Positions 37,184 to 46,389 of a stretch of 64,000 nucleotides of DNA are shown one piece after another. The DNA comes from Chitinophaga pinensis (GTDB taxonomy: Bacteria; Bacteroidota; Bacteroidia; Chitinophagales; CAMDFR01), in NCBI GenBank assembly GCA_945897725.1, contig CAMDFR010000015.1, positions 1 to 64,000 on the forward strand, given 5' to 3'. The translations under genes were made by a program, and so were the position numbers. A model generated the notes under the pieces. The model had not been told where the DNA came from. It did no database searches and saw only the letters and a program-made list of their open reading frames with translations. The first letter of the stretch is position 1; every line of letters begins with the position of its first letter.

Positions 37184-38083
37184 TTAGTCCTTATTATACT
37201 GAAATAAATAATCTTTCTCATCTTTTGTTAAACTATCGTATCCACTACGTTTGATCTTCGTCAGTATAAGCTCTATTTTCTCATTTCCTTTTCTGTGATT
37301 CAAAGTGTCTTCTTTTTTGTGGAGGTTTAGGTGAGAAACTTTTAGTTTTTGTTTGCTAAATAGATTTTTTAGACCATTAAGTAATTTAGTTAGCCATGTA
37401 GATAAATCGTTCCCCTTCTTCGCTTGATACATAAAAAAGTATCCAAAAGCAGCGCCACCTAGATGCGAAAGACTTGCTGATAAATTGAGAAAAGAAGTGA
37501 CCGATATGATATTGATAAGCAAAAAAATGAGCACTAAAATATATAATGGTACTTCGCCGAATAGCATCATACGAACAATATGTCTAGGATGGGCTGCCGC
37601 AGCTGCTACTGCAATAGCAGCAATACTTGCCGAAGCTCCTATTAATGGCAAACTGCTGTCTGAATTGGGAATAAAAGTGCAGATGAGCATGGAGCAGCAT
37701 CCACCGACTATGCCACCGAATAAATACAGACTTAAGGTCTTTTTATTTCCTAAATAACTCTCTAAGATGCTCCCAAAAAAATACATAAAAACCATATTGC
37801 TCAATAAATGAATTGTATCAATATGTATGAATTGATAGCTAAGTATAGTGTAAGGTTTGTGTGCAAATTCAATTGCATTTAAAGGCATGGCTATGTAAGA
37901 CAATATGGATTTGAATGACAAACTTTCAGTAAGACCATGTTGAGAGGTGGTCGTAGACAATATCAGTCGAAAAAAATGAAGTGCTAAAAAAATGAAGACA
38001 TTGATTACAATCAATTGAATGAGTGTATTCCCATTTTTAAATGCAGCACGTAGATCTTCCTTTATTGTTTGAATGATGGCCAT
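37184..38083 (-). CDS. Rhomboid family intramembrane serine protease with C-terminal extension
   Basis: A 299-residue six-helix rhomboid. The catalytic Ser151 is in GASAS, His207 in LSHLGG, and the HxxxN support motif is HLLSNMVF. About 80 residues follow the last helix, ending in a small helical domain (RKGNEKIELILTKIKRSGYDSLTKDEKDYLFQY) of the type found at the C terminus of many Bacteroidota rhomboids. Rhomboids cut membrane proteins within the bilayer. The gene begins immediately after the stop of the other rhomboid gene with no spacer, so the two are translationally coupled. Confidence 0.93.
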   Translation of the reverse strand: MAIIQTIKEDLRAAFKNGNTLIQLIVINVFIFLALHFFRLILSTTTSQHGLTESLSFKSILSYIAMPLNAIEFAHKPYTILSYQFIHIDTIHLLSNMVFMYFFGSILESYLGNKKTLSLYLFGGIVGGCCSMLICTFIPNSDSSLPLIGASASIAAIAVAAAAAHPRHIVRMMLFGEVPLYILVLIFLLINIISVTSFLNLSASLSHLGGAAFGYFFMYQAKKGNDLSTWLTKLLNGLKNLFSKQKLKVSHLNLHKKEDTLNHRKGNEKIELILTKIKRSGYDSLTKDEKDYLFQYNKD

Positions 38084-38794
38084 TTAAAAAAAAGTTCGGC
38101 TCGTTTTTTTCCAATACAGCACCATGCCTGCACCAAATACAGCGCCGCCGAGATGAGCGAAATGGGCGATATTTCCACCACCCATGCTGAATAAACTAAA
38201 TCCTGTAAAGCCACCAATTAAGTCAATCAAAATGAAGCCACCAATTAAAAATTTTGCTTTGATGGGAACCGGAATAAACATCAGCTGTAATTCTGTGTTT
38301 GGAAAGAGAATTGCAAAGCCTGCAAGGAGTCCGAAAATAGCTCCAGAGGCACCCAACGTAATCCCGATGTCTTGGTGAATGAATAGGCTTCCAAAAGCTT
38401 GGTATACTTGAAATGCCTGGGACATTTCATGAACGATGGCAGCACCAAAACCACAAAACATGTAGAAAAATAAAAAACGTTTCGGTCCCCAAATTTTTTC
38501 AAGAATATTTCCAAATGTGAATAAGGCAAACATATTAAAAAGTATATGGTAAATATAGGGCTGCATAAATTTACCTTGCTCATTTAAAACCAGGGTTGAA
38601 TGCATAAAGAAATGGGTCAATAATTGCCATGGCTTATAACTACCGATAGAACCCATATAATGCATGCCAAGGACTTGTTCTAAATTAATGCCAGAGGTGA
38701 GGTAAAGTAAAATGGTTAGTAAATACAGTAAAACATTCACGTAGATGATGTTTTTAACAACTGTAGAATCTCTGAAAATGGAATATTGACTCAT
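38084..38794 (-). CDS. Rhomboid family intramembrane serine protease, compact form
   Basis: A 236-residue rhomboid without C-terminal extension. It has GASGAIFG with catalytic Ser150, and His214 in HFAHLGGAVFG; HILFNMFALF supplies the His/Asn of helix 2. It lies between mutL (27 bases upstream) and a second, longer rhomboid gene that abuts its stop codon. Tandem paralogues of unequal length suggest different substrates or a heteromeric pair; the sequence does not show which. Confidence 0.93.
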   Translation of the reverse strand: MSQYSIFRDSTVVKNIIYVNVLLYLLTILLYLTSGINLEQVLGMHYMGSIGSYKPWQLLTHFFMHSTLVLNEQGKFMQPYIYHILFNMFALFTFGNILEKIWGPKRFLFFYMFCGFGAAIVHEMSQAFQVYQAFGSLFIHQDIGITLGASGAIFGLLAGFAILFPNTELQLMFIPVPIKAKFLIGGFILIDLIGGFTGFSLFSMGGGNIAHFAHLGGAVFGAGMVLYWKKTSRTFF

Positions 38795-38821
38795 TAATAA
38801 TCTCTTTATTCAATAATAATT

Positions 38822-40651
38822 TTATGACTTGGCAAATTTTTCATTTAGCATATCGAAATCAAAGCTAATGAATATAGCCTGTCCTAATGCCGTTGTATAA
38901 GGATTTTCGCAAGAAAAAAGTTCATCCATCAGTGTATTCATTTCTTGAATGCTTAATAATTTACCAGCTTTGATGCCTGAACTTTTTGCTAGACTTCGTG
39001 CAAGAGCGTCTCTCTTATTGATTTTGGAGATTTGTAAACTCATTTTATATTGTTCAAGAAGCTCTTCAATCACTCTTTTCTCATTTACGATATGGATATC
39101 AGCAGGGAGGCTATGCAGCACGAAGGTATTGCCACCAAAGAATTGAATATCGAAGCCGAGGCCATTGATATCTTCCATTAAATCTTTTAATATTTCAACA
39201 TCTTGAGGTAAAAATTCTAAGTTTACTGGGAACAATTGTTTTTGACTAATGGATTTATTCTGAGCTAGTGAGCGCAAAAATTTTTCGTATAAGATTCGTT
39301 CGTGAGCAGCAGCTTGGTCTACAAGAATAAATCCAGACTTTATTTGTGAAACGATGTATCGCTGGTGTATTTGGAAATGTCTACTCTCTTTATGTAGAAT
39401 TGTTTCTTCGTCTTTTTCAATCAACTCCTGCTGCTGGCTTGTAGCTATCTGTTCACTGGCATTATTAGAAGCGGCAATTTTGTAAAGCTCTTCCCAATTT
39501 TTAGCCTGATTACTATTTTTAGCCGCTTCAATTTTTGGTTGACTATAGTTTCTATTTTGAATTCTATCTATAATTGAATCGTTGCTGCTACCGGAGGAGG
39601 TATTGAATCCAGACCAATTATTGATGGATGCTTCTTGATCAAAATCTAGTGTAGGGGAAATGCTGTATTTAGCCAAAGAATGACGTACTCCAGCATTCAT
39701 AAATGTATACACCAATCGATCATCTTCAAACTTTATCTCTTGTTTGGTAGGATGTACATTGATGTCTATTAAGGTTGGGTCAATATCGATAAAAAGGGCA
39801 TAAAAAGGGAAACTATCTTTGCTGATCATTTCACTGTATGCATTTACTATAGCATGATTGAGATATTGACTTTTGATAAATCTTTTGTTGACAAAAATGT
39901 ACTGTTCGCCTCTTGTTTTCTTTGTAAGATCTGGTTTCCCAATAAAACCATAGACATGCACATTGTCTGATTTTTCTTCTATTGGAACGATTTTATTATT
40001 ATAGTTCTCTCCAAAAATGGCTACAATTCTCTGTCTTAAATTTCCTTCTTTCAGGTGATATAACTCGTAATCATTGTTGAAGAGCGAGAAGGCAATGCCT
40101 GGATTTGCCAAAGCAATTCTTAAGAACTCATCAATAATATGTTTCGTTTCTACAGCATTTGATTTTAAAAAATTTCTTCTGGCGGGTACATTATAAAAAA
40201 GGTTTTTGATGCTTAATTGTGTACCGTCTGCGCATTGGCAATGTGTTTGAGAAAGAACCTCACTTCCTTCAATAATCAATTGAGTGCCTAGCTCGTCGTC
40301 TTTCAACTTGGTATTCATTTCTACCTGAGCAATGGCAGCAATAGAGGCCATAGCCTCACCTCTGAATCCCATCGTTTTGATAGCAAATAAATCATGAATG
40401 TCTCTAATCTTAGAAGTAGCATGTTTCTCGAAACAAAGTCTAGCATCTGTTTCTCCCATGCCACAGCCATTGTCTACCAAATGAATCAGGGCCTTACCTG
40501 CATCTTTGATAGTTAATTTAATATTGGTTGCTCCGGCATCGATACTGTTCTCCATCAATTCTTTCACGGCAGAGGCTGGTCTTTGAATCACCTCTCCTGC
40601 GGCGATTTGATTCGATATGTGATCGGGCAATAATTTTATAATTCCACTCAT
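38822..40651 (-). CDS. mutL: DNA mismatch repair protein MutL
   Basis: A 609-residue GHKL ATPase. N-terminal motifs are intact: ELMENSIDAGAT, DNGCGM and TMGFRGEA. A flexible linker (about 335-420) leads to the C-terminal dimerisation domain. The endonuclease motif is degenerate: residues 445-456 read DQAAAHERILYE where active MutL has DQHA(X)2E(X)4E, so His is replaced by Ala447, and the later CPHGRP-type motif reads CENPYTTALG. It bridges MutS to downstream repair enzymes. It is first in the leftward run with two rhomboids and an EEP gene. Confidence 0.95.
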   Translation of the reverse strand: MSGIIKLLPDHISNQIAAGEVIQRPASAVKELMENSIDAGATNIKLTIKDAGKALIHLVDNGCGMGETDARLCFEKHATSKIRDIHDLFAIKTMGFRGEAMASIAAIAQVEMNTKLKDDELGTQLIIEGSEVLSQTHCQCADGTQLSIKNLFYNVPARRNFLKSNAVETKHIIDEFLRIALANPGIAFSLFNNDYELYHLKEGNLRQRIVAIFGENYNNKIVPIEEKSDNVHVYGFIGKPDLTKKTRGEQYIFVNKRFIKSQYLNHAIVNAYSEMISKDSFPFYALFIDIDPTLIDINVHPTKQEIKFEDDRLVYTFMNAGVRHSLAKYSISPTLDFDQEASINNWSGFNTSSGSSNDSIIDRIQNRNYSQPKIEAAKNSNQAKNWEELYKIAASNNASEQIATSQQQELIEKDEETILHKESRHFQIHQRYIVSQIKSGFILVDQAAAHERILYEKFLRSLAQNKSISQKQLFPVNLEFLPQDVEILKDLMEDINGLGFDIQFFGGNTFVLHSLPADIHIVNEKRVIEELLEQYKMSLQISKINKRDALARSLAKSSGIKAGKLLSIQEMNTLMDELFSCENPYTTALGQAIFISFDFDMLNEKFAKS

Positions 40652-41027
40652 TATTAATTTTTAGTCCTTGTCGAAATTAAGCAAGCAAATTTACTATGGA
40701 CGATATCTTTCCAATATGATTCTGAATTTGTTCCATTGCTTTATAAATTCCCATTTCTAATACTTTTTAGTCCTTTGGCTATTTGGTCTACTCATTTTTT
40801 ACTCGTCAGCCAATCATAGTACGTTTTAGTGACTCCTTTTTTTGGCCATTAAAGAAGTGTATAAAAGCTCATTTCGACTTGTTTTACAAAGGTACAAGAA
40901 TCGCTAAAATTCGGCTATTATTTTATTACAAACATTTAAGCGTTGATTAATACTATTCCCATATCACTTTACGTTAGAGCTTTTATTTGTAACATTGTAA
41001 ATATTGTAAAATAATGTTTCATTAAAA
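40652..41027. other. 376-bp divergent intergenic region
   Basis: It separates mutL from the GH3 fusion gene. The left end holds the mutL promoter. The AT-rich right end should hold the GH3 promoter, but no exact TAnnTTTG is present (only ATTTGTAAC-like sequence near 40987). Nothing else recognisable is seen. Confidence 0.6.
40686..40714 (-). promoter_or_regulatory. Promoter of the mutL-led unit
   Basis: On the minus strand TTG (40712-40714), an 18-base spacer and TAAATTTG (40686-40693) match the Bacteroidota promoter, 34 nt before the ATG. Confidence 0.6.
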
Positions 41028-43988
41028 ATGTTTGTAAAGAGTTTTTTGTTAAAATTTGCAGCGCTTTCCTGCTTCCTTACACCAATGAATCAGTTGGTGG
41101 GAGGGGATGATGAGCCTGCTACTGACCCTAAGAAAATGGCATGGGTAAATGAGCAATTTAACTCGATGACTGACGATGAAAAAATAGGTCAGCTTTTTAT
41201 GGTAGATGCTTATACCGTTCAGGAAAAGCAGAATAAGCAAGTCGTAATCGATTTGATAAAAAAATATAAAATAGGTGGCGTTATTTTTTTTAAAGGCAAT
41301 GCACCCACACAAGCCTCATGGACCAACGAGTTTCAATCGTATTCCAAATGGCCCTTGCTAGTCGGAATTGATGGTGAGTGGGGTTTAGCCATGCGTTTAG
41401 AAAACACCATTCAGTACCCTCATCAACTTACCTTAGGTGCGGTGCGAGACAATGAATTGATTTATGAAATGGGTAAAGAGATTGGGCTAGAATGTAAGCG
41501 CATAGGCATACACGTGAATTTTGCTCCAGTGGTCGATGTCAACAACAATCCTAAAAATCCTGTCATCAATGATCGTTCCTTTGGAGAAGATAAATGGAAT
41601 GTAGCTATTAAAGGATTGTCCTATATGCAAGGCATGCAAGATGTAGGTGTGATGGCATGTGCCAAGCATTTTCCTGGTCATGGTGATGTTTCAGAAGATT
41701 CGCATCTCACCTTGCCAACAGTTTCACAGCCTCTCGACAGAATTATGAATCTAGAGCTTTTTCCTTTCCGAACCCTTATCAATAATCAGTTACAGAGTAT
41801 GATGGCTGCTCATTTGTTCGTGCCTGCGCTAGATAATACGCCTGGAGTTGCTACCTCTTTGTCTGCTAAGGTTTGCAAACAATTGCTTCGAGGCGATATG
41901 GACTTCAAAGGATTGGTGTTTTCTGACGCATTAAACATGAAAGGGGTTGCTTCCTATTTTGCACCAGGAGAGATAGAGGTGAAGGCCTTTAATGCTGGGA
42001 ACGATGTACTACTTTTCTCTCAAAATGTACCAATTGCTATTGCAAAGATGAAGGAAGCATTAGCCAATGGAAGCATTACAAAGGCTGATTTGGAGATTAG
42101 TGTTAAACGAATTCTCTCCGCCAAGTATGATGTTGGTTTAAACAATTATGCTCCCGTAAGCCTTGTAAATATCAATGAAGATTTGAATAATAGCAAAGGA
42201 TTGCTTATCAAGCAAAAATTGTTTGAAAATGCTATGACTGTTGCGGCAAATAAATCCAATGAATTGCCTTTGGCCAATTATAATAATGCCAAATTTGCGG
42301 TACTTGATTATGGCGAAGATAAGTATGGCGAGTTTGAAAATATGCTTGATAATTACGCTAAGTTTGATAGTTATCATATGATAAAAGAATCCCCAAATGA
42401 AACACGTTCGAAGATGCTAAACGACCTAGGTGCTTATGATTATGTGGTGATTGGCGTTCATGAAATGTCTCGAAAATTGGATTTGAATTATGGACTCAAC
42501 CAAACGAGAATTGACTTTATTAACTCTTTAAGTGCCAAGACCAAGGTCGTATTAGTATTGTTCGGATCGCCCTATAGTTTGCAATATTTTGATTATTTAA
42601 ATACTACAGTGGTGGCATACGAGGACAATGAGTATGCACAAAGAGCTGCTGCAGAAGTTATATTTGGCGGTATTCCAGCCTTAGGAAAGTTGCCAATTAC
42701 TGCTTCTTTATATTATGCTGCGGGAAAAGGATTTCTTTCTGACACCACCATCAGGTTGAAATATACTGTTCCAGAAGAGCTTGGATTGCGGTCTTCAGAT
42801 TTTGTGGCTATTGACAATACGGTACAAAAAGCAATTAGTGCTGGTGCCATGCCGGGTGCTCAAGTATTGATTGCAAAGGACGGAAAAGTAATCTATAATA
42901 AGGCTTTTGGGTATGCCGATTATACCAAGACACAGAAGGTTAGTCTTTCTAATTTATATGATATAGCTTCTTGTACAAAAATTTGTGCACCAACTATTGA
43001 AGCCATGGATTTGTATACTAAAGGGAAATTAGACTTAAATAAAACGGTGCAAGATTATATTCCCTTAAATGCAGATGCCACCATCAAAGAAATAAAAGTA
43101 AAGGATTTATTGATGCATGAGGCGGGACTCACGCCATTCATTCCTTTTTATAAAAAAACCATTTCTTCGGATATTGAAAAAGCTTTGAATTATAGGTACA
43201 GTTCTACCTTGGGCTATACAGTGCCTGTGGCAGCAAATTTATTTATTAAGAACAATGGTCCAGATGACATTTGGAATTTAATTACCAATTACCCAATTAC
43301 TCCGGGAAGAAAATTTGTATACAGCGATTTGAGTATGTATATTATGCGACATATTGAAGATGAGATTACGAAGATGTCTATAGATCGATACATGAAGCTC
43401 AATTTTTATGCCCCAATGGGATTGCAGCGTCTTACCTATAATCCTTTGCAGAATGGGTTTACAAGCACTGATTGTATGCCCACTGAGAATGATGTATTGT
43501 TTAGGAAGCAAGTAGTGCGTGGATATGTACATGACCCTGGAGCAGCCATGATGGGTGGTGTGAGCGGCCATGCAGGTATCTTTGCCAATAGTTCGGACTT
43601 GGCCTCCTTAATGCAAATGTTGTTGAATGGTGGCACTTTTGCTGGCAAACGATTTTTGGATAAGAGCACAATCGATCTTTTTACGAAGAAACAAAGTACG
43701 GTAAGCCGTCGTGGGTATGGCTTTGATAAGCCTGAGCCAGATGCTAATAAAACCAATCCTTGTAGCGCAGAGGCTCCATTAAGCACCTATGGTCATACCG
43801 GCTTTACGGGTACCTGTATTTGGGTGGATCCAGAGAATCATTTGGTTTATATTTTTCTGAGCAATCGTGTCAATCCGAACGCAGAGAATTGGAAATTAGT
43901 GAGTATGGGTGTGCGTTCTGACATACAGAGTACGATTTACAAGGCTTTGAAAAATAGGGATAACAACATTGCTTTACCTAGGTATTAG
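41028..43988 (+). CDS. GH3 beta-N-acetylhexosaminidase / class C beta-lactamase-fold fusion
   Basis: A 986-residue exported protein with a signal peptide about 1-26. Residues 38-370 are a NagZ-like GH3 domain with KHFPGHGD at 213-220, the Asp/His pair D224-x-H226 and nucleophile D300 in VFSDALNMKG. A GH3 C-terminal domain spans about 395-570. Residues 585-980 form a serine hydrolase of the beta-lactamase/PBP4* class: Ser648-x-x-Lys651 (SCTK), Tyr765 in FVYSDLS, and HTG in YGHTGFTGT. NagZ-type enzymes release GlcNAc from muropeptides, and the second domain may act on D-amino acids or esters. The fusion implies periplasmic peptidoglycan recycling or remodelling. No recycling genes are adjacent apart from the dipeptide epimerase at 49050. 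Confidence 0.93.
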   Translation: MFVKSFLLKFAALSCFLTPMNQLVGGDDEPATDPKKMAWVNEQFNSMTDDEKIGQLFMVDAYTVQEKQNKQVVIDLIKKYKIGGVIFFKGNAPTQASWTNEFQSYSKWPLLVGIDGEWGLAMRLENTIQYPHQLTLGAVRDNELIYEMGKEIGLECKRIGIHVNFAPVVDVNNNPKNPVINDRSFGEDKWNVAIKGLSYMQGMQDVGVMACAKHFPGHGDVSEDSHLTLPTVSQPLDRIMNLELFPFRTLINNQLQSMMAAHLFVPALDNTPGVATSLSAKVCKQLLRGDMDFKGLVFSDALNMKGVASYFAPGEIEVKAFNAGNDVLLFSQNVPIAIAKMKEALANGSITKADLEISVKRILSAKYDVGLNNYAPVSLVNINEDLNNSKGLLIKQKLFENAMTVAANKSNELPLANYNNAKFAVLDYGEDKYGEFENMLDNYAKFDSYHMIKESPNETRSKMLNDLGAYDYVVIGVHEMSRKLDLNYGLNQTRIDFINSLSAKTKVVLVLFGSPYSLQYFDYLNTTVVAYEDNEYAQRAAAEVIFGGIPALGKLPITASLYYAAGKGFLSDTTIRLKYTVPEELGLRSSDFVAIDNTVQKAISAGAMPGAQVLIAKDGKVIYNKAFGYADYTKTQKVSLSNLYDIASCTKICAPTIEAMDLYTKGKLDLNKTVQDYIPLNADATIKEIKVKDLLMHEAGLTPFIPFYKKTISSDIEKALNYRYSSTLGYTVPVAANLFIKNNGPDDIWNLITNYPITPGRKFVYSDLSMYIMRHIEDEITKMSIDRYMKLNFYAPMGLQRLTYNPLQNGFTSTDCMPTENDVLFRKQVVRGYVHDPGAAMMGGVSGHAGIFANSSDLASLMQMLLNGGTFAGKRFLDKSTIDLFTKKQSTVSRRGYGFDKPEPDANKTNPCSAEAPLSTYGHTGFTGTCIWVDPENHLVYIFLSNRVNPNAENWKLVSMGVRSDIQSTIYKALKNRDNNIALPRY

Positions 43989-44064
43989 GTTTCTTCAACT
44001 GTCTTGTCAATCAAAGGAAGTTAATACCCATAGCATTGAACAAGCTTATCAAAGCCAAATTTTT

Positions 44065-44169
44065 GCGCGAGGGACAGCAGTGAAAAGCCCGGAGGCGCTT
44101 GATTTTAAGCGGCGAGGACTTGAAACGAATGGCCCGGCCTGCCTGCCTTTTGCAGGGCGCGCCCAGATA
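44065..44169 (-). repeat. GGGC-family repeat element, inverted copy
   Basis: Read on the minus strand it has TGGGCGCGCCC, CGGGCCATTCGTTTCAAGTC, CTCCGGGCTTTTC and CTGTCCCTCGCGC, the same ordered blocks as 11041-11142. It lies between the convergent GH3 fusion and lpxD genes. A small reading frame over it is an artefact. Confidence 0.6.
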
Positions 44170-44193
44170 ATATAATAAGATAAAAACGATTGT

Positions 44194-45150
44194 TTAGGAA
44201 TCTACTTCTTCTTTGGCGAGTACGCGAAGTTTATCCCACATACTAGGAAGCATGCGCATGATAGCGAGTTCTTTCCATTTTTGACGAGCATCGATGGCTG
44301 GTGAACCGAAATATGTTTTGCCACCATCTAAATCTTTGTCGACATTAGAAGAGGCTAGGATAGTAGTATTGTCGCCGATGCGTAAGTCTTTGCTGATGCC
44401 AACTTTACCATAGATGATACAGTTATTGCCAATAATGGTTTTACCAGCAATGGCGGTATGTGCTGCGATTAAACATTTTTTGCCGAGAACAGCACCATGG
44501 CCAATATGAATATGATTGTCTAGTTTGCTCCCTTCTCCAATAATGGTATCGCCACTTACCCCACTGCTGATGGCGCAGCCTGAACCGATTTCGGCATGGT
44601 TATGAATGATGGCTCTACCAACGGTGTGCATTTTTTCGTACTGATCTGGACGACCTTTATAATAAAAGGCATCGCAGCCGATAGAGGTATTGGATTGTAT
44701 GATTACATTATCACCAATTTCTGTATAATCATAAATGGTAACATTAGGATGGATGAGGCAATTTTTCCCAATCTTTACATGATTGCCAACAAAAACATTA
44801 GGTTGAATGATGGTCCCTTCTCCAATGATAGCAGATTCGCTGATACTTTTGGAAGAGGAGATAAAAGGGCGAAACTGTTGTGTTAAAAAATTATATGCAT
44901 TGAAGGGATCCTTGGACAAAAGTAATGTTTTGCCTTCCGGACATTCTATTTCCTTGTCTATCAGAATAAAAGTAGCGGAAGAGTTTAGAGCGAAGTTGTA
45001 ATATTTGTGAAAATCTACATAGGTGATATCACCAGATTCGACCTTATGAATTTCATTTATTCCCGTTACCATTGCATTTCCATCCCCAATAACGGTCGCA
45101 TTAATCATCTTTGCAATATCTGAAACTTTGATTGGTTCTTTTAACTTCAT
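44194..45150 (-). CDS. lpxD: UDP-3-O-(3-hydroxyacyl)glucosamine N-acyltransferase, LpxD family
   Basis: A 318-residue protein. The N-terminal LpxD domain (about 1-95, VSDIAKMINATVIGD, DITYVDFHKY) precedes a left-handed beta-helix of hexapeptide repeats (about 105-275). The catalytic His is probably in LDNHIHIGHG (His218 aligns best with the E. coli residue). The enzyme adds the second 3-hydroxyacyl chain from ACP in lipid A synthesis. At 318 residues it is shorter than typical LpxD (about 340), and Bacteroidota often have a second LpxD-like paralogue, so the exact acceptor should be treated with care. It is divergent from gcvT and not in an lpx operon. Confidence 0.85.
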   Translation of the reverse strand: MKLKEPIKVSDIAKMINATVIGDGNAMVTGINEIHKVESGDITYVDFHKYYNFALNSSATFILIDKEIECPEGKTLLLSKDPFNAYNFLTQQFRPFISSSKSISESAIIGEGTIIQPNVFVGNHVKIGKNCLIHPNVTIYDYTEIGDNVIIQSNTSIGCDAFYYKGRPDQYEKMHTVGRAIIHNHAEIGSGCAISSGVSGDTIIGEGSKLDNHIHIGHGAVLGKKCLIAAHTAIAGKTIIGNNCIIYGKVGISKDLRIGDNTTILASSNVDKDLDGGKTYFGSPAIDARQKWKELAIMRMLPSMWDKLRVLAKEEVDS

Positions 45151-45186
45151 CCTTGGAATTGTTGGTTTACTATTGAAAGGTTAGGG

Positions 45187-45194
45187 CAAAACTA
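45187..45194 (-). promoter_or_regulatory. -7 promoter element for lpxD
   Basis: TAGTTTTG on the minus strand matches TAnnTTTG, 36 nt before the ATG. Confidence 0.45.
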
Positions 45195-45233
45195 TGCCAA
45201 TTTTAAATCAAGACGATAATAATTATAAACAGG

Positions 45234-45265
45234 TTGTATAGGAAAAGTAATTAATTGTAGATTTG
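45234..45265 (+). promoter_or_regulatory. Promoter of the gcvT-comB-HAD operon
   Basis: TTG at 45234-45236, a 21-base spacer and TAGATTTG at 45258-45265 match the Bacteroidota promoter, 25 nt before the ATG. Confidence 0.6.
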
Positions 45266-45290
45266 CCGACAATAATTTTAAACAAAATAT

Positions 45291-46376
45291 ATGAAAAATA
45301 CACCTTTGGTTAAACGCCATGAAGCATTAGGAGCTAAAATGGTTGATTTTGCAGGATTTTATATGCCTGTTTCTTATGCTGGAATAAATGAGGAGCATGC
45401 TTCAGTACGTAACAATGTTGGGGTATTTGATGTTTCTCACATGGGTGAGTTTATGTTAGAAGGTGCAGGCGCCTTAGATTTGATTCAAAGAGTTACGTCT
45501 AACGATGCATCGAAATTGATCAATGGTCAGGCACAATACAGTTGTTTGCCAAACGCAACAGGAGGTATAGTGGACGATTTGCTGGTATACAGAATAGATG
45601 AAAGTAATTATATGTTAGTGGTGAATGCCTCTAATATTGACAAGGATTGGAATTGGATTTCGAAGCATAATACAGAAGGGGTTAAAATGACCAATGTTTC
45701 TGATGATTATTGTTTATTGGCTGTTCAAGGACCTAATGCTGGTAAAGCATTGCAATCATTAACTTCTGTTGACTTATCTTCTATTCCATATTATCATTTT
45801 GCCATTGGTACATTTGCTGGTATTGAGCATGTGGTGATTTCTGCTACAGGCTATACTGGTGCTGGGGGGTTTGAGATTTATGGCCCTACAGCGGAAGCAG
45901 AGAAATTGTGGGACGCTATTTTTGCGGCTGGAGCATCTTTAGATATTAAGCCAATAGGTTTGGGCGCGAGAGATACATTAAGATTGGAAATGGGCTTTTG
46001 TTTATATGGCAATGATATCGACGACACAACGAATCCATTAGAAGCTGGTTTGGGATGGATTACCAAATTAGCAAAACCTGATTTTAATGGTAAGAGTTTG
46101 ATGCTGGCCTTAAAAGAAAAGGGAATCTCGAAAAAATTAGTTGGATTTGAAATGATAGACAGAGGTATTCCACGTCATGATTATGAGCTATGTGATGCTG
46201 ATGGGACCGTTATTGGTAAGGTGACCAGTGGTACACAATCACCATCATTAAATAAAGCCATCGGAATGGGTTATGTAAACACTGCTCATGCCATTATGGG
46301 AGGCGATATTTATGTTCTTATTCGCGATAAAAAAATAAAAGCGCAAATAGCTAAAATTCCATTTTACAAGTCATAA
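45291..46376 (+). CDS. gcvT: Glycine cleavage system T protein (aminomethyltransferase)
   Basis: A 361-residue enzyme of normal length, with the N-terminal folate-binding core ([32 protein letters not shown]), the catalytic Asp region [19 protein letters not shown] and the C-terminal barrel ([20 protein letters not shown]). It moves the aminomethyl group of the lipoylated H protein to tetrahydrofolate, giving methylene-THF and ammonia. gcvH and gcvP are not in the window. comB begins 13 bases downstream. Confidence 0.97.
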   Translation: MKNTPLVKRHEALGAKMVDFAGFYMPVSYAGINEEHASVRNNVGVFDVSHMGEFMLEGAGALDLIQRVTSNDASKLINGQAQYSCLPNATGGIVDDLLVYRIDESNYMLVVNASNIDKDWNWISKHNTEGVKMTNVSDDYCLLAVQGPNAGKALQSLTSVDLSSIPYYHFAIGTFAGIEHVVISATGYTGAGGFEIYGPTAEAEKLWDAIFAAGASLDIKPIGLGARDTLRLEMGFCLYGNDIDDTTNPLEAGLGWITKLAKPDFNGKSLMLALKEKGISKKLVGFEMIDRGIPRHDYELCDADGTVIGKVTSGTQSPSLNKAIGMGYVNTAHAIMGGDIYVLIRDKKIKAQIAKIPFYKS

Positions 46377-46389
46377 ATTTTAAGTCGTT

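Noticed and set aside
43969-44175. A 68-codon frame after the GH3 fusion gene
   Set aside because: It overlaps the end of the real gene and translates the GGGC-family repeat.
45151-45290. Glycine riboswitch upstream of gcvT
   Set aside because: The leader expected from the promoter is only about 20 bases, too short for a riboswitch, and no aptamer motif is seen.
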